Assembly: GCA_028673005.1 (NCBI GenBank)
Contig: CM054113.1
Coordinates: 208,621,504 to 208,685,503 of the forward strand
Source of the DNA: Tanypteryx hageni
Lineage: Eukaryota; Arthropoda; Insecta; Odonata; Petaluridae
Direction of reading: 5' to 3'
DNA length: 64,000 nt
Shown: one piece after another, positions 49,301 to 60,850 of the stretch
Position numbering within the stretch: the first letter of the stretch is position 1
How the letters are laid out: the number at the start of each line of letters is the position of its first letter
Position numbers and translations under genes: made by a program
Notes under the pieces: generated by a model
Told to the model about the DNA's origin: nothing
Database searches by the model: none
What the model saw: only the letters and a program-made list of their open reading frames with translations

Positions 49301-52300
49301 ATTATTACTGTTAATTATAAATATAGTCAATGCCGTTGCTCACACCTTACAATCAGATGTAAGTATATTTATTTATCTTACTGGAATTCAAACTGTTGCA
49401 CATCGAAAGCTGTCATCGAATTTGGCGTGATCGTCTACTTAGTCATTATATGCAATTTTAATAGATTCTATGAAAGAGGTTTCCAAGTTTTATTATTATT
49501 GCTGTTAATTATCAGATGAATTACAGTTAACGCCGTTGCTCACACCTTCGAATCAGACGTATCTTATGTTAGCGGAATTCAAACAGTTGCGCATCGAAAG
49601 TCGTCATCGAATTTTGCAAATTGACTAAGCAGACGATATCGTCTGCCTAGTCAGTATACGCACTTTTAATACATTCTATGAAAGAGGGTTTTAACATGCA
49701 TACAAAAATGACAATGGCTATAGCAAAATATAAAATAAACAAGAAAAATTAATATGAACTTCATTTATACTGTCGACTCCTAACTTTAACATACCTGCCA
49801 TTTAAATGATCCATAAAAGCTACAACGTCTGCTACATCTGAACTTTAAATCGATTGCAGCACCAAGAAGTGCAATTAAAAGAAAGAGTTGAAGAAGTTTA
49901 GTGTAGTCAGAATTTGTAAAAACCTCTAATAAGACCGGTGTTGGTATCTTAAGAACTAGTTGCAAATTATGATCAAAACGAATTTGCTGTAGCGTGCAAT
50001 CATGCTATGAACCTGGTGGGTTGTTAAAACTCGATTGTTTTATATACCGCCGTTTCCTTTGGATAAGAAAGAACCCATTTACTTTTAACTACGTGTTAAA
50101 ATATATAAATAACCCTCAATAGCAATTTAAATTATAGCTCCGGGCAATCGCTGTAAGAAGGGAGCGTTTTTCAGACATCGAGTGCCTTATCACTGGAATA
50201 TAGGAGGTATGCTATGGAAACAAGACATTTTTCAGTGATGGCGTCGTACGAGGATACCAAATTTTTCCTCAGGCTCGCATTTAAACCGAGGGTGATTTTT
50301 TTCACGATAGATTTTGACTTATATTCTTTTTATTTTGGCTTATATTCGGGCAGATACGGTAAATTAATTTATTTTATAACTGATATCACTAGTAATTCCT
50401 CCAATAAAAGGTCCGAGCCATTTAACATGCTTAATAAACATGAATTCCATTACAGCATCATTTAAGTAAATATTATAATTGTTAAATCAAATTTCAAGAA
50501 TTGTTTTATAACAATTTTTAAAATTATGTTGTACATATACATTATTTCTAATAACATGCCTTTCTTATATTTTGTATGTGTATAATTTGAATTCTAGAGA
50601 GAGTGTGATACGTGACACGCTCCCCCAACCTCAAAGCCCCTACTAAAGGTAACCTAGCTTTGAACTCGCTTATACTGCCACAAACTCTTGGGTTATTGGG
50701 GAGGGTGATACGTCACGAGGGCCAAAGCTTTGACGGCTGAATTTGCTTATACTGCCACATACTCTCGGCTTGTGGGGGAGGAAGGATGAGTTGTGGGGGA
50801 GGGTGATATGTCATGAGGGCCAAAGTTTTGAGGGTTTAACTCGCTTATATAGAGCCCAAAGTCTCAGTTGTGTTAGAGGAAGGATGAGTTGTGGGGGAGG
50901 GTGAAACGTCTCCATGTACAACGTTGCAAGATTTCACATTTTCTCTGGAGTTTGTCAGGAAGCCTGAATTCATGGGGCACTACCTCATCATTTTTATTGT
51001 CCATGAGTGTACACTAAAATGGATTAAGGACATGGAATCAAAATTTGTTTATTCCCCTTCCCCGTTTTTCTGGGCACAATCCCACCCAAATTTGGGTCAC
51101 AATTTGTTGAAAGAACACAAATGTGATGATTGTCATGTCAGGCTGTGGCTGTGACTTTTCCACACTGCAAAATTTTGCTTTCGCCTCTTTTAAGTTTTAG
51201 TTTCTTAGGATTTTTTAATTCTGCTGGCCATTCCCTATGAGACGGTCTTGTGGTAGCACACGTGTAAGTATTGTTTTTGTGTAAAAAATTCATAAGAAAA
51301 ACACTTGAAAAAACTGTCAAAATAAATGTGGTGGTTCTTGCCAAGATGGTTTTCAAGTACCTTCCTCTTCTACGTCACTATCGCTAGTATTAATGCATTC
51401 CAGCAACTCCTCTGCTACATCCAAAGAACTAGAACTCTCAGTATCACTTGAAAAACTGTCTCTGTTCGCTTCTCTTGCAAAGCCATGGTTAGAACTGAAG
51501 GACAGATAAAGAAAATTTCTCAAGTGTTCTTAGAAGTGTTTACTCAGGCATCCTCGTCTAAAGCGAAAGAAGGAAAGGCTATATGTTAGGTATAAACAAC
51601 CTCAACTCAAAGGAAATATTCATAAGCCCTAAAAGATAATGCGCAGTTGGGAAGGACATCGCCGGCGGTTTTAGCCAGGTTAGTACGGAGAGGGATAAAT
51701 GCGGATGGCCGGTTTTGGCCGGGTTAGCATGGAGCGAGAAAATGGACATTTAAATCTCATTAGGGAGAGGGTTAAGATTCAGAAAATACTGAACATGTGA
51801 TTGGGATCTTTCATGCAGTGCTATTGCTAAATGGTTAAGATCAGAAAACTCATGTTTATTCCGCATACCCTTCTCTTTTGAGAACAATACACACGGGCGA
51901 CAAAAAAGTCAAGATCTAACTTCACAGCCAGTTAACCATTCCACTGTTTCATAATGTGAAACAGAAAAATGTCTTGTATATTCAGATTTTCCATCTATAT
52001 GTTTACAAAGCAGAAATTTCATACAATCAGTATAGTTTCGAGTTGAAAATGATACACTTAATAAATCTTCACCACTGTTTCCCATTGTATAAGATGGGCA
52101 AATAACTCGGAGTGTTATAAAATAACAGAAATGTTTATAAAAACAAGTACAAAATGCAAATTTAATATACACTGTAACACAAGAAATGAACACTTAGTAA
52201 ATCACTCAACAGCTCGCTAACATCAAATTCCTTTGACACCACACCATTCAGGCTGTTATCTGCAGCGCATTAGCCAAGTATCTCTCCACTGTGCAGCTGT

Positions 52301-53745
52301 TCTGCTCAAGGCTTTTCAAAACTAGAGAGTGTGTGTTAGCTCAGGTCTCATGTTTCAAGGCTTTTACAGTGAAATGTTTTTCTGTGGGAGGGACTAATCA
52401 ATCATCGAATGCTCTCCAGATCGGTATCTACGTTGCATAACCGAAGTATCTCTACCTTGCACTGCTGCTCTGCTCAAGCCTAGGAGGTGTGCATAGCCAA
52501 TATTTCACGTTTTAAGGATTTTTCAGTGATAGCATTTTCAGGCAGGTTGGATTAAATTGAAAAATAAAATATCACATACATCATGATTCATTGGGTGTGC
52601 ACCACACACCTAGCACACCCTGAATATACGCCTCTGATATATATGTAGATATACCAGAAATGATATACGTATTCTATCATTTTCATATCTTCAACAATAC
52701 ATAGGTACTGACATCTTAAGAATGGCTCCTGTTATTTTTTCAATCATGAGCAAATTAATCAAATTCAAATTTGATATTTCACAATTCAAAATAAATTGTG
52801 TAATTTTACAAAATAATTAACACAGGCCTCTAGTCAGGGTATGATTTGTATGGCAACCCCTCTCCTTTTCCCCTAGAAAGCAAAATTCTGGCCCGAAATG
52901 CATATACTCAAGGTCTCTTTAGAATGTGTACCAAGTTTTAAATGTCTTTGTTTTCGAGAAATGCTGTCCACACACACACAGACCGACTTTCATCATTATA
53001 GATTAGTCTCTGACTGTGCTCTTCTATCAGAGAGATTTTCAAATGTAGCAGTATTAAGAAATATCAAAGATCTCTATTTTACCAATTGATAAATTATCAT
53101 ATATTAATAATATTTTAATACCATGCGTTCCTTAAAGCTTAAATAATGAAATATATAACTGCTATAGAAATTGTTATTTTTATATGTATAATCTTCTTCA
53201 TTTACACAAATTGTAATTGTCTAATATTATTGCTATAGTTTTAGGAGTATTCTATTGATAATAAGTAGAATATGTTGGAGCAGATGAAATTTCTTCTGAT
53301 GTTAGAAGTTTATTTGTGATAATATAAGTATGTCTTGTATTAATGGTTAGAAAACTGTTTTAAGTGGAATCCCATTTACTTGTCACGTTTTTGTAATTTC
53401 AAAAGTAAATCAATCATAACCGAAATTAAATAGTCAAAGTTTCTGTATACTTTAAGAAGTTATTCAAAATATTTATCAATATTTGGGCATTTTCAATACG
53501 TAACATTTGGAGGACAATAAATATTTTTTAATTAAAAATTCTGATTAGGTATTTTTTATTCTCAACAGGTTTCTCACTTTGCGATTGGAAGAGTTATGCG
53601 AAAATTAGAAAAAAGACTTGAAAACAGAAAGCCAGGTACTCTTCACTTTGGTGTGGATGAACTGGCCCCTCTTATTTTCAAACAAGCACAATTTGGCTTC
53701 GGTGAAGATGGAAAAAAAATGTTTAATTTATTCCTGGAAAAGACG
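40366..53745 (+). CDS. BRF2: TFIIB-family RNA polymerase III factor, probably BRF2 (TFIIIB 50 kDa subunit), exons 1-4, 3' end not resolved
   Basis: TFIIB-type factors bridge TBP and the polymerase; BRF2 serves pol III at snRNA-type (U6-like) promoters. Coding exons: 40366-40422, 40494-40652, 47062-47262, 53569-53745; all in phase 0 with GT...AG introns, 198 codons so far. Exons 1-2 encode the zinc ribbon: MTCPSCGSANMIFGGHHG, then NVCESCGTVIECDQL (two CxxC pairs). Exon 3 encodes a cyclin-like repeat (LPSTVRRTATDFFRYSSH, ASVGACVYLAMKDFNMPI); exon 4 continues with VSHFAIGRVMRKLEKRL and the start of the following region. The zinc ribbon and single-copy-style first repeat fit BRF2 better than TFIIB or BRF1, but this rests on memory. 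Introns 2 and 3 are 6.4 and 6.3 kb and rich in MITEs. The second cyclin repeat and C terminus are missing; a candidate next exon is at 59920-59967, so the gene probably continues past the Penelope insertion and perhaps past the window. Confidence 0.8.
41857..42545 (+). repeat. Interspersed repeat family A, diverged copy 3
   Basis: Shares the order of landmarks with copies 1 and 2 (GGCTTATG start, TTTTCATGAAACTTGGT, AAGATTGAAGTCCCGGGTTTGATT, TTGTGCAGAGA...AATTGTGACATTGGAGC, TTGCCATGG) but with many substitutions and without the GTCT tract. It is split by the piggyBac-like MITE at 42111-42353. Confidence 0.75.
42107..42357. mobile_element. PiggyBac-type MITE with TTAA duplication, 243 bp
   Basis: TTAA at 42107-42110 and 42354-42357 flank an element starting CCCCTTGCATCCTA and ending TAGGATTTAAGGGG. 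TTAA target duplication and CCCT...AGGG ends are diagnostic of piggyBac-type transposition. Confidence 0.85.
43243..44255. mobile_element. TIR element, about 1 kb, in BRF2 intron 2
   Basis: Inverted ends TACAGGCACTCTCTGGGTTAT (43243) and ATAACCCAGGGAGTGCCTGTA (to 44255), one mismatch. A hAT-like single end (CAGAGGTGGGGAAATTATGG, near 43345) lies inside, suggesting a further nested fragment. No transposase readable. Confidence 0.8.
45578..46290. mobile_element. PiggyBac-type MITE with TTAA duplication, 705 bp
   Basis: TTAA at 45578-45581 and 46287-46290. The element starts CCCTTCCGTCCTGTTGC and ends GGCAATGGGATGGAAGGG. There is no transposase. Another GAAGGGTTAA end at about 45041-45050 may be a related fragment. 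Confidence 0.88.
47571..48412. mobile_element. Long-TIR element in BRF2 intron 3, with an extra internal copy of the terminal repeat
   Basis: A terminal inverted repeat of roughly 125 bp (left about 47571-47700; right about 48288-48412 in inverse orientation). Both ends contain AATTATGTGGCCTC and AAATATATAGCTTACAGAT followed by the GCTAGG...AAAATTATGG core. A third, inverted copy of much of this repeat lies at about 48087-48205. No coding sequence. Confidence 0.8.
48581..48895. mobile_element. hAT-type MITE, 299 bp, in BRF2 intron 3
   Basis: The element at 48589-48887 starts CAGTGTTTCTCAATCT and ends AGATTGGGAAACACTG. Flanks GTCTGAAG and GTCTGAGG agree at 7 of 8 positions. Internal GTGGTCC strings are typical of this hAT terminal style. 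Confidence 0.9.
49109..50361. mobile_element. Non-autonomous TIR element with TA flanks (pogo-like?), 1.25 kb
   Basis: Ends CCGTATCTGCCCGAATA (49111) and the inverse TATTCGGGCAGATACGG (to 50359), both flanked by TA. Inside is a tandem duplication of about 200 bp. TA target and the similarity of the ends to the degenerate terminus at 5021, next to a pogo-like transposase tail, suggest a pogo/Tc1-mariner-type element; no transposase is present here. Confidence 0.75.
49298..49690 (+). repeat. Two tandem copies of a ~195-bp unit inside the 49109-50361 element
   Basis: Copies start near 49298 and 49495. They share GTTGCTCACACCTT, GGAATTCAAAC(A/T)GTTGC, CATCGAAAG and ATTCTATGAAAGAGG in the same order. 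Confidence 0.8.
50590..50912 (+). repeat. Tandem repeat, three copies of a ~105-bp unit
   Basis: GAGGGTGATACGTCACGAGGGCCAAAG-like starts recur at about 50590 (diverged), 50700 and 50800, with the beginning of a fourth at about 50895. Each unit is followed by AACTCGCTTATA(C/T) and a short (A)CT(C)T(T/C)GG string. Minisatellite in BRF2 intron 3. Confidence 0.75.
51800..52635 (-). pseudogene. hAT (TTF/ZMYM-type) transposon 5' part with transposase start
   Basis: The minus-strand ORF at 51909-52193 ends with SHYETVEWLTGCEVRS; after a frameshift the sequence runs on as CxPCVLFSKEKG-like, giving the WLTG...LFCFPCLLF signature of the TTF zinc finger at the N terminus of ZMYM-type hAT transposases. 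A hAT-like end (CAGAGGCGTATATTCAGGG on the minus strand) lies at 52635, upstream of the ORF as expected for the 5' end. The catalytic region and 3' end were not found; it is a truncated, frameshifted copy. Confidence 0.65.
52245..52560 (-). repeat. Two tandem copies of a ~165-bp unit in the hAT 5' region
   Basis: Copies at about 52253-52400 and 52414-52560 share GTATCTCT(C)CACT/ACCTTGCA, CTGTTCTGCTCAAG(G/C)C and TTTCA(A/C)G...TTTT(A/T)CAGTGA in order. Tandem subterminal repeats of this sort are common transposase-binding regions in hAT elements. Confidence 0.65.
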
Positions 53746-54318
53746 GTAAGTAAGTGCATTTTTTGTAGTTGTTGAAAAATGATCTTGTGTCTTTATTATG
53801 GTTAAGGTATAATACTCTGACTTACCCTATACTGCTGCAGCATCCCTAATAATTAAATGCCATATTTCCCAAATACAGGCCATCCTGATATTTAAGCCAA
53901 TACCATAAAAATTTTCTTTAGTTTTTGAGAGAAGTAAAGTGTTTTTGCATAGATAAAATTTTAACTTGTTTAAATTTATTATAATGATGCAAGTTAATAT
54001 TATTGTTATGAAACTGGAAAATAATAAAGTAAACTAATAAGACTGGCTTCTGATATAGCCAAGGGAGATTTCCTAAAAATTACTTTTCTTATTGATATGT
54101 AAAAACACCAAAATTTGAAATTATGTCATTCAATTTTATACAGTTACTATTGTTAATATTACTCATTTCTCAACCAATGCCTTCTTCACTTGGGTACTAT
54201 TCAGAACATTCTTAATTCCAATGGATGTTATTCTCACTACTGTCTAAGATATTGGATATGTAGCATTTTTGATTATATTGTTTGTTGCTAAGGATATTTT
54301 TAAGAATTGCTGCTTTAT

Positions 54319-54919
54319 AACAATCGGAAAAAAACTTGTTTAGGTGAAATGTAGACTTCAAATGATTAATCCCTTAACAGTTTCAATTCCGACTGCCCTC
54401 TCTCCACCCTCGGTTCCAATTACACCACCTTTATGAACTTTGTAAATAATTGCTTCCGGAAAACTGACACAAAATGCAAATTCATGAAGTGCAAGTCCTA
54501 TTTTCCCATAAGACACAATGTTATTATGGGAGTACGGTTCCCAGCCAACCTAAAAAATTCACTTGTTTATCATAAATAATGCAGTTTAACAGAAAATAAA
54601 AGAAAATGTTACAGCAACGTAACAGCAAATGAAAACTTAGCTTCATAAAGTTAAAAACATTCTTTTAATTATCTTAAAAACGCATAATAGCAAATGAAAA
54701 CTCAGTATTACAATTGATAGTAGCTCAATAACTTTGGCCAAAACTAACAAAGGTGAACTACTCCTTTAGCCAAAACAACTAGAGGGCTACAAAACCCAAT
54801 GCATTTCGCCCACAAGGTGGGCATCGTCAGGGGTAAAACCTGTTCCAACAGTGACTGAAAGCCAATTGCCAGGTTTGAAACGGAAAGTATTAAGAAGACG
54901 ACCGAGAAACAAGTGAAAC
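54319..54919 (-). repeat. 601-bp direct repeat of the Penelope-like element, distal copy
   Basis: Nearly identical to 54925-55525, offset 606 bp with a 5-bp spacer. The part at about 54725-54919 belongs to the 3' end of the Penelope-like element; the rest (54319-54724) is non-coding AT-rich sequence. It probably corresponds to the terminal repeats (pLTR) known from Penelope-like elements. Confidence 0.9.
54794..54834 (-). ncRNA. Hammerhead-ribozyme-like motif, copy 1
   Basis: On the minus strand: ACCC, CUGACGA (CUGANGA box), one extra U, hairpin GCCCAC-CUU-GUGGGC (helix II), GAAA, palindromic AUGCAU (minimal helix III region), U, then GGGU, which pairs with ACCC (helix I). This is the order and core of a type I hammerhead, which is known to occur in Penelope-like elements. 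Against: the extra U between the CUGANGA box and helix II, and a helix III that can form well only between two molecules. Prediction by eye. Confidence 0.5.
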
Positions 54920-54924
54920 AATGA

Positions 54925-55525
54925 AACAATCGGAAAAAAACTTGTTTACGTGAAATGTAGACTTCAAATGATTAATCCCTTAACAGTTTCAATTCCGACT
55001 GCCCTCTCTCCACCCTCGGTTCCAATTACACCACCTTTATGAACTTTGTAAATAATTGCTTCCGGAAAACTGACACAAAATGCAAATTCATGAAGTGCAA
55101 GTCCTATTTTCCCATAAGACACAATGTTATTATGGGAGTACGGTTCCCAGCCAACCTAAAAAATTCACTTGTTTATCATAAATAATGCAGTTTAACAGAA
55201 AATAAAAGAAAATGTTACAGCAACGTAACAGCAAATGAAAACTTAGCTTCATAAAGTTAAAAACATTCTTTTAATTATCTTAAAAACGCATAATAGCAAA
55301 TGAAAACTCAGTATTACAATTGATAGTAGCTCAATAACTTTGGCCAAAACTAACAAAGGTGAAATACTCCTTTAGCCAAAACAACTAGAGGGCTACAAAA
55401 CCCAATGCATTTCGCCCACAAGGTGGGCATCGTCAGGGGTAAAACCTGTTCCAACAGTGACTGAAAGCCAATTGCCAGGTTTGAAACGGAAAGTATTAAG
55501 AAGACGACCGAGAAACAAGTGAAAC
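54925..55525 (-). repeat. 601-bp direct repeat of the Penelope-like element, proximal copy
   Basis: Second copy of the 54319-54919 unit; it runs into the 3' end of the GIY-YIG ORF (stop near 55496). Confidence 0.9.
55400..55440 (-). ncRNA. Hammerhead-ribozyme-like motif, copy 2
   Basis: Same 41 bases as copy 1, exactly 606 bp away. It starts about 60 bp downstream of the Penelope-like ORF's stop on the minus strand. Confidence 0.5.
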
Positions 55526-56440
55526 GCTGAAAGATTTTTCGGCGTGTGTGTCGTTTAAATCTGTCAATTTGTATAGGGTCCTGTTGAAATCTGTGTCCGT
55601 GTTCATAAGTGTATCGTGGTTTTTGTAAATGTGAAGGTTTTCTAACGAGTTTAGTGAGTTATTGGCTGAAGTTATCAATGTTAAATCGTTTACGTGTATA
55701 CTATGACCTGTTTCAAAGATGTGGTTGGCAACGCTTGATTTTTCAAAACGATTATATTTATAGTGAGCCATGTGTTCCTTGAAGCGTGTTATTAGTTTCC
55801 TTCTTGTTTGTCCTATGTACTTTTTGTCGCAGTGTGAGCATTGTATTTTATAAATACCGGACTTGTTCAAAGATTCTGTTCTGTCTTTTGTACTGCCCAG
55901 TAAATTTTTCAAATTATAAGGATTTGTATATGTTATGGTATAATTCTTATGTTTAAAAATTTTGTTCAAGCCTCTGTTTAATGGTGGAAAATAAGGCAAT
56001 TTGACATATTTGTCCTCTTTTTTGTTGTCTAATTTAAGGGAAGTGGCATTGGACAAGGTTTTATTAAAGTTATGTTTCCTCACTAATTTATTAATTAAAT
56101 TATTATCGTATCCAAGTTTGGCGGCAATTTGTTTTGTGTGTTTAAGTTCCTTTGCATATCTGATTTTATTGAGGGGGATGTTACATAATCTGTGTGTTAA
56201 AAATTGAAACACAGCTATTTTTTGGTTCATAGGGTGAAAGGAGTTGTTAGGAATAAAGTTATCAGTATGTGTAGGTTTTCTAAAAATGTCAAACTCAATG
56301 TGTCGTCTATTATTTATAATAAGCAAGTCCAAAAATGGCAAGGTGTTGTTTTCTTGAAGTTCATAAGAGAACTTAATTGAAGGATATATGTTGTTTAACT
56401 GATTAACAAATTCATCTACATTTTGTTTTCTTTGTTTAAT
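55496..56440 (-). CDS. Penelope-like element protein: RT C-terminal part and GIY-YIG endonuclease (5'-truncated)
   Basis: Penelope-like elements code a telomerase-like reverse transcriptase joined to a GIY-YIG endonuclease. The frame is open from an inversion junction at about 56440 to the stop at 55496; the first Met of this stretch is not the natural start, because the RT catalytic region is missing. Near the start NTLPFLDLLIINNR, then FRKPTHTDNFIPNNSFHP and HRLCNIPL are the RT thumb region typical of the family. The endonuclease begins at about SGIYKIQCSHCDKKYIGQT (GIY and YIG motifs both present), followed by RFKEHMAHYK and NHIFETGH, which supply the conserved Arg and His region. No stop or frameshift in about 310 codons, so the copy is young. 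The 3' flank is duplicated (54319-55525) and an inverted partial copy abuts at 56440. Confidence 0.9.
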   Translation of the reverse strand: MKQRKQNVDEFVNQLNNIYPSIKFSYELQENNTLPFLDLLIINNRRHIEFDIFRKPTHTDNFIPNNSFHPMNQKIAVFQFLTHRLCNIPLNKIRYAKELKHTKQIAAKLGYDNNLINKLVRKHNFNKTLSNATSLKLDNKKEDKYVKLPYFPPLNRGLNKIFKHKNYTITYTNPYNLKNLLGSTKDRTESLNKSGIYKIQCSHCDKKYIGQTRRKLITRFKEHMAHYKYNRFEKSSVANHIFETGHSIHVNDLTLITSANNSLNSLENLHIYKNHDTLMNTDTDFNRTLYKLTDLNDTHAEKSFSVSLVSRSSS

Positions 56441-56845
56441 CGTTTTGAAAAATCAAGCATTGCCAACCACATCTTTGAAACAGGTCATAGTATACACGTA
56501 AATGATTTAACATTGATAACTTCAACCAATAACTCACTAAACTCGTTAGAAAACCTTCACATTTACAAAAACCGCGATACACTTATGAACACGGACACAG
56601 ATTTCAACAAGGCCCTATACAAATTGACAGATTTAAACGACACACGCCGAAAAATCTTTCCGCGTTTCACTTGTTTCTCAGTCGTCTTCTTAATACTTTC
56701 CATTTCAAACCTGGCAGTTGGCTTTCAGTCACTGTTGGAACAGGTTTTACCCCTGACGATGCCCACCTTGTGGGCGAAATGCATTGGATTTTGTAGCCCT
56801 CTAGTTGTTTTGGCTAAAGGAGTATTTCACCTTTGTCAGTATTAC
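56440..56845 (+). pseudogene. Inverted 3' copy of the Penelope-like element
   Basis: On the + strand, NRFEKSSIANHIFETGH through LYKLTDLNDTRRK repeats the C terminus of the minus-strand ORF with few changes, followed by the same 3' untranslated sequence, ending where similarity to the P part of the direct repeats stops (CACCTTTGT, about 56840). The two copies meet tail-outward at about 56440, a palindromic arrangement often seen in Penelope-like insertions. It lacks the RT and the GIY half of the endonuclease and cannot be functional by itself. Confidence 0.88.
56749..56789 (+). ncRNA. Hammerhead-ribozyme-like motif, copy 3
   Basis: Same motif as copies 1 and 2 but in inverted orientation and with GGAU in place of GGGU, which weakens helix I by one pair. 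Confidence 0.4.
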
Positions 56846-56849
56846 AAAG

Positions 56850-57735
56850 CAATAACACGTCTTTCGGCAGTTGTACAATTTGACTCCAGCACATTTTTGT
56901 GTTGCGATTTTCGATCTTCTTTGTTCATTCCAAGGAAATTCTTTAATTTAAATTGATGAACTACTGAAATGAATTGTTGAGTATGTGATGCACAGATGTA
57001 TTCTTCGGTTCTACAACAAACATTTCCAAGTCGCAAAAAACTCGAGCATTAAAAATTGGTAACATTTCTTTTATTAATTACATTCGAAATGCGTAACAGA
57101 AAATCAAAACCTATCGTATAAAAGTGATAATATTTCTTTTAATTTTTCAAAATATGTCACAAAAATTAAAAACTAAGCATTAATGTGATAACATTTCATT
57201 TATTAATCACATTCAATATACGTGGCAGAAAATATTGTTACAAGATGATAGCAATTCTTAGGTTTACATTAAAAATTCGTAATAAAAAATGAAAACCTAA
57301 TGAAACAAAATAACATTCCCTTAAATTACATTCAAAATACAAAGATAATAGTAAATTAAAATCTTTCATTCCAAAATGATTGCATTTCTTTAAATTTTAA
57401 ACTAAAGTCTCATGTCGAAAATACCGGTGTTGGCGGTGAAGTTCAAACAGCTATAAAATAATTAAGTCAAGAGTTATCATGTTTGTTTACTTCAGGAACT
57501 GCTAATAATGAGCATTATAAATATATAATAATGTCTTTTTCTAGTGCACCAAAGTTTAAACAACTTCGAAACAAAAAAGTAGAGGGAGTTCCGCTTGTTG
57601 GCATTGCAAATGCATGACGTGAAATGCAAATAATCAGTGCGAAACAAGTAATGGTAATAAAAAATGTTGTCGCCAAGTGCAAATTCGTGAACCGCAAGCA
57701 CATGAAGTTCAAAAAGGTGGTGTATCATGGCTATT
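56850..57735. repeat. AT-rich degenerate tandem repeats flanking the Penelope-like insertion
   Basis: Units of roughly 60-70 bp recur with AACATTTCTTTTATTAATTACATTC(G/A)A and AATGAAAAC-like strings. The end (AAGTTCAAAAAGGTGGTGTA near 57707) resembles, in inverted orientation, a string in the 54319-54724 part of the direct repeats (AAGTTCATAAAGGTGGTGTAA on the minus strand). It may be a related terminal sequence of an older copy or the host repeat into which the element inserted. Confidence 0.5.
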
Positions 57736-57739
57736 TAAA

Positions 57740-59900
<2,161 letters not shown>

Positions 59901-59919
59901 GTTTCCACTTTTATTGTAG

Positions 59920-59967
59920 ATCTTTGCAAAAGACGTAGGAGAGTTATGTGAATCCTTAAACCGGGCA
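59920..59967 (+). CDS. BRF2: Candidate further exon of the BRF2-like gene (weak)
   Basis: A strong acceptor (TTGTTTCCACTTTTATTGTAG) precedes an open stretch reading IFAKDVGELCESLNRA in phase 0, which matches the phase left by exon 4, and a GTAAAC donor follows. The peptide fits a helix of a cyclin-like repeat but is too short to identify. Confidence 0.35.
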
Positions 59968-59984
59968 GTAAACAATGGGTTCAG

Positions 59985-60265
59985 AAATAATCTCCGTAGC
60001 CACCCAATGGGCCGCAGATGTTACATATGTAGACGGTCAGTAGCAATGCTTTGACTGCAAAAATATGGCGTAAAAGAACACCATAGAGCGACCAACAAAA
60101 AATAATTCCGCCTCTCAGAAATTGCGGAGCATGCCTGGGAAGAACCCGGGCACAACATGAATTTCGAAGAAGCGAGAATAATAGCCCCGCCATCTCCCGA
60201 GCCTCACCCGAGAGGCAATAGAAATTTTAAAAACACCGAAAAACTTTAAAAGGGAAGACTGTTAT
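59985..60265 (+). pseudogene. Second Penelope-like element remnant (GIY-YIG end)
   Basis: Pieces in shifting frames: RCYICRRSV (degraded YIG region), KYGVKEHHRATN, EIAEHAWEEPGHNMNFEEARII and then REAIEILKTPKNFKREDCY. The EH...HAWExGHNxxFExAxII...REAIEIxKxPxNFxREDxY order is typical of the end of GIY-YIG-bearing retroelement proteins. It is unlike the 55496 copy, so a different and older family. Confidence 0.6.
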
Positions 60266-60850
60266 TCGCCATCTAACAATTGGAAATTCGTATTTCAAAT
60301 GTGACGACCAACAGCCAATCAGGGAGAGAAGAATTGTCTAACTGCCATTAACTAGAAAAGTTATCGTTAGGGTGCCTATATGTAAGACGGGCAAGTCCTG
60401 CATCAAACCTTCGGAACCGAAGAAGCTGGCGAAACTGTAGTCCACAAAAAATAAAAATAAAACGCAGAGGATATCCCGAAAACAAAAAATTCAATACTCA
60501 ATACCCCGCGGAAGCCTTCAGCGCAAAACTACTGATATTATCTGCAACATATATTTTGAATTTTATTATTATTCAAGGGGCCTCAAAACGTGGTTTTCCG
60601 TTGGAATCACTAAATCGAATTTTTGCACGAAAACAATAATTTCTCTATAGGTATTCTTCGTTTACATGGAGAAAGTAAAAATCATACATTTTTCATTGGA
60701 AGTTCCCAGTATTCATGCTCTCTCATGGATTTTTTAGAAATTATATTAAAATGGAAACAGCAAAATAAGCAATTAATCATTATAATTTATTTCCTACTTG
60801 TAATCATGCATATCTATATCAATAGGCGTAAATTCCAAAATTGTTAGTTG
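60266..60850. other. AT-rich DNA, no gene seen
   Basis: Short ORFs only; nothing recognisable. Confidence 0.4.
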
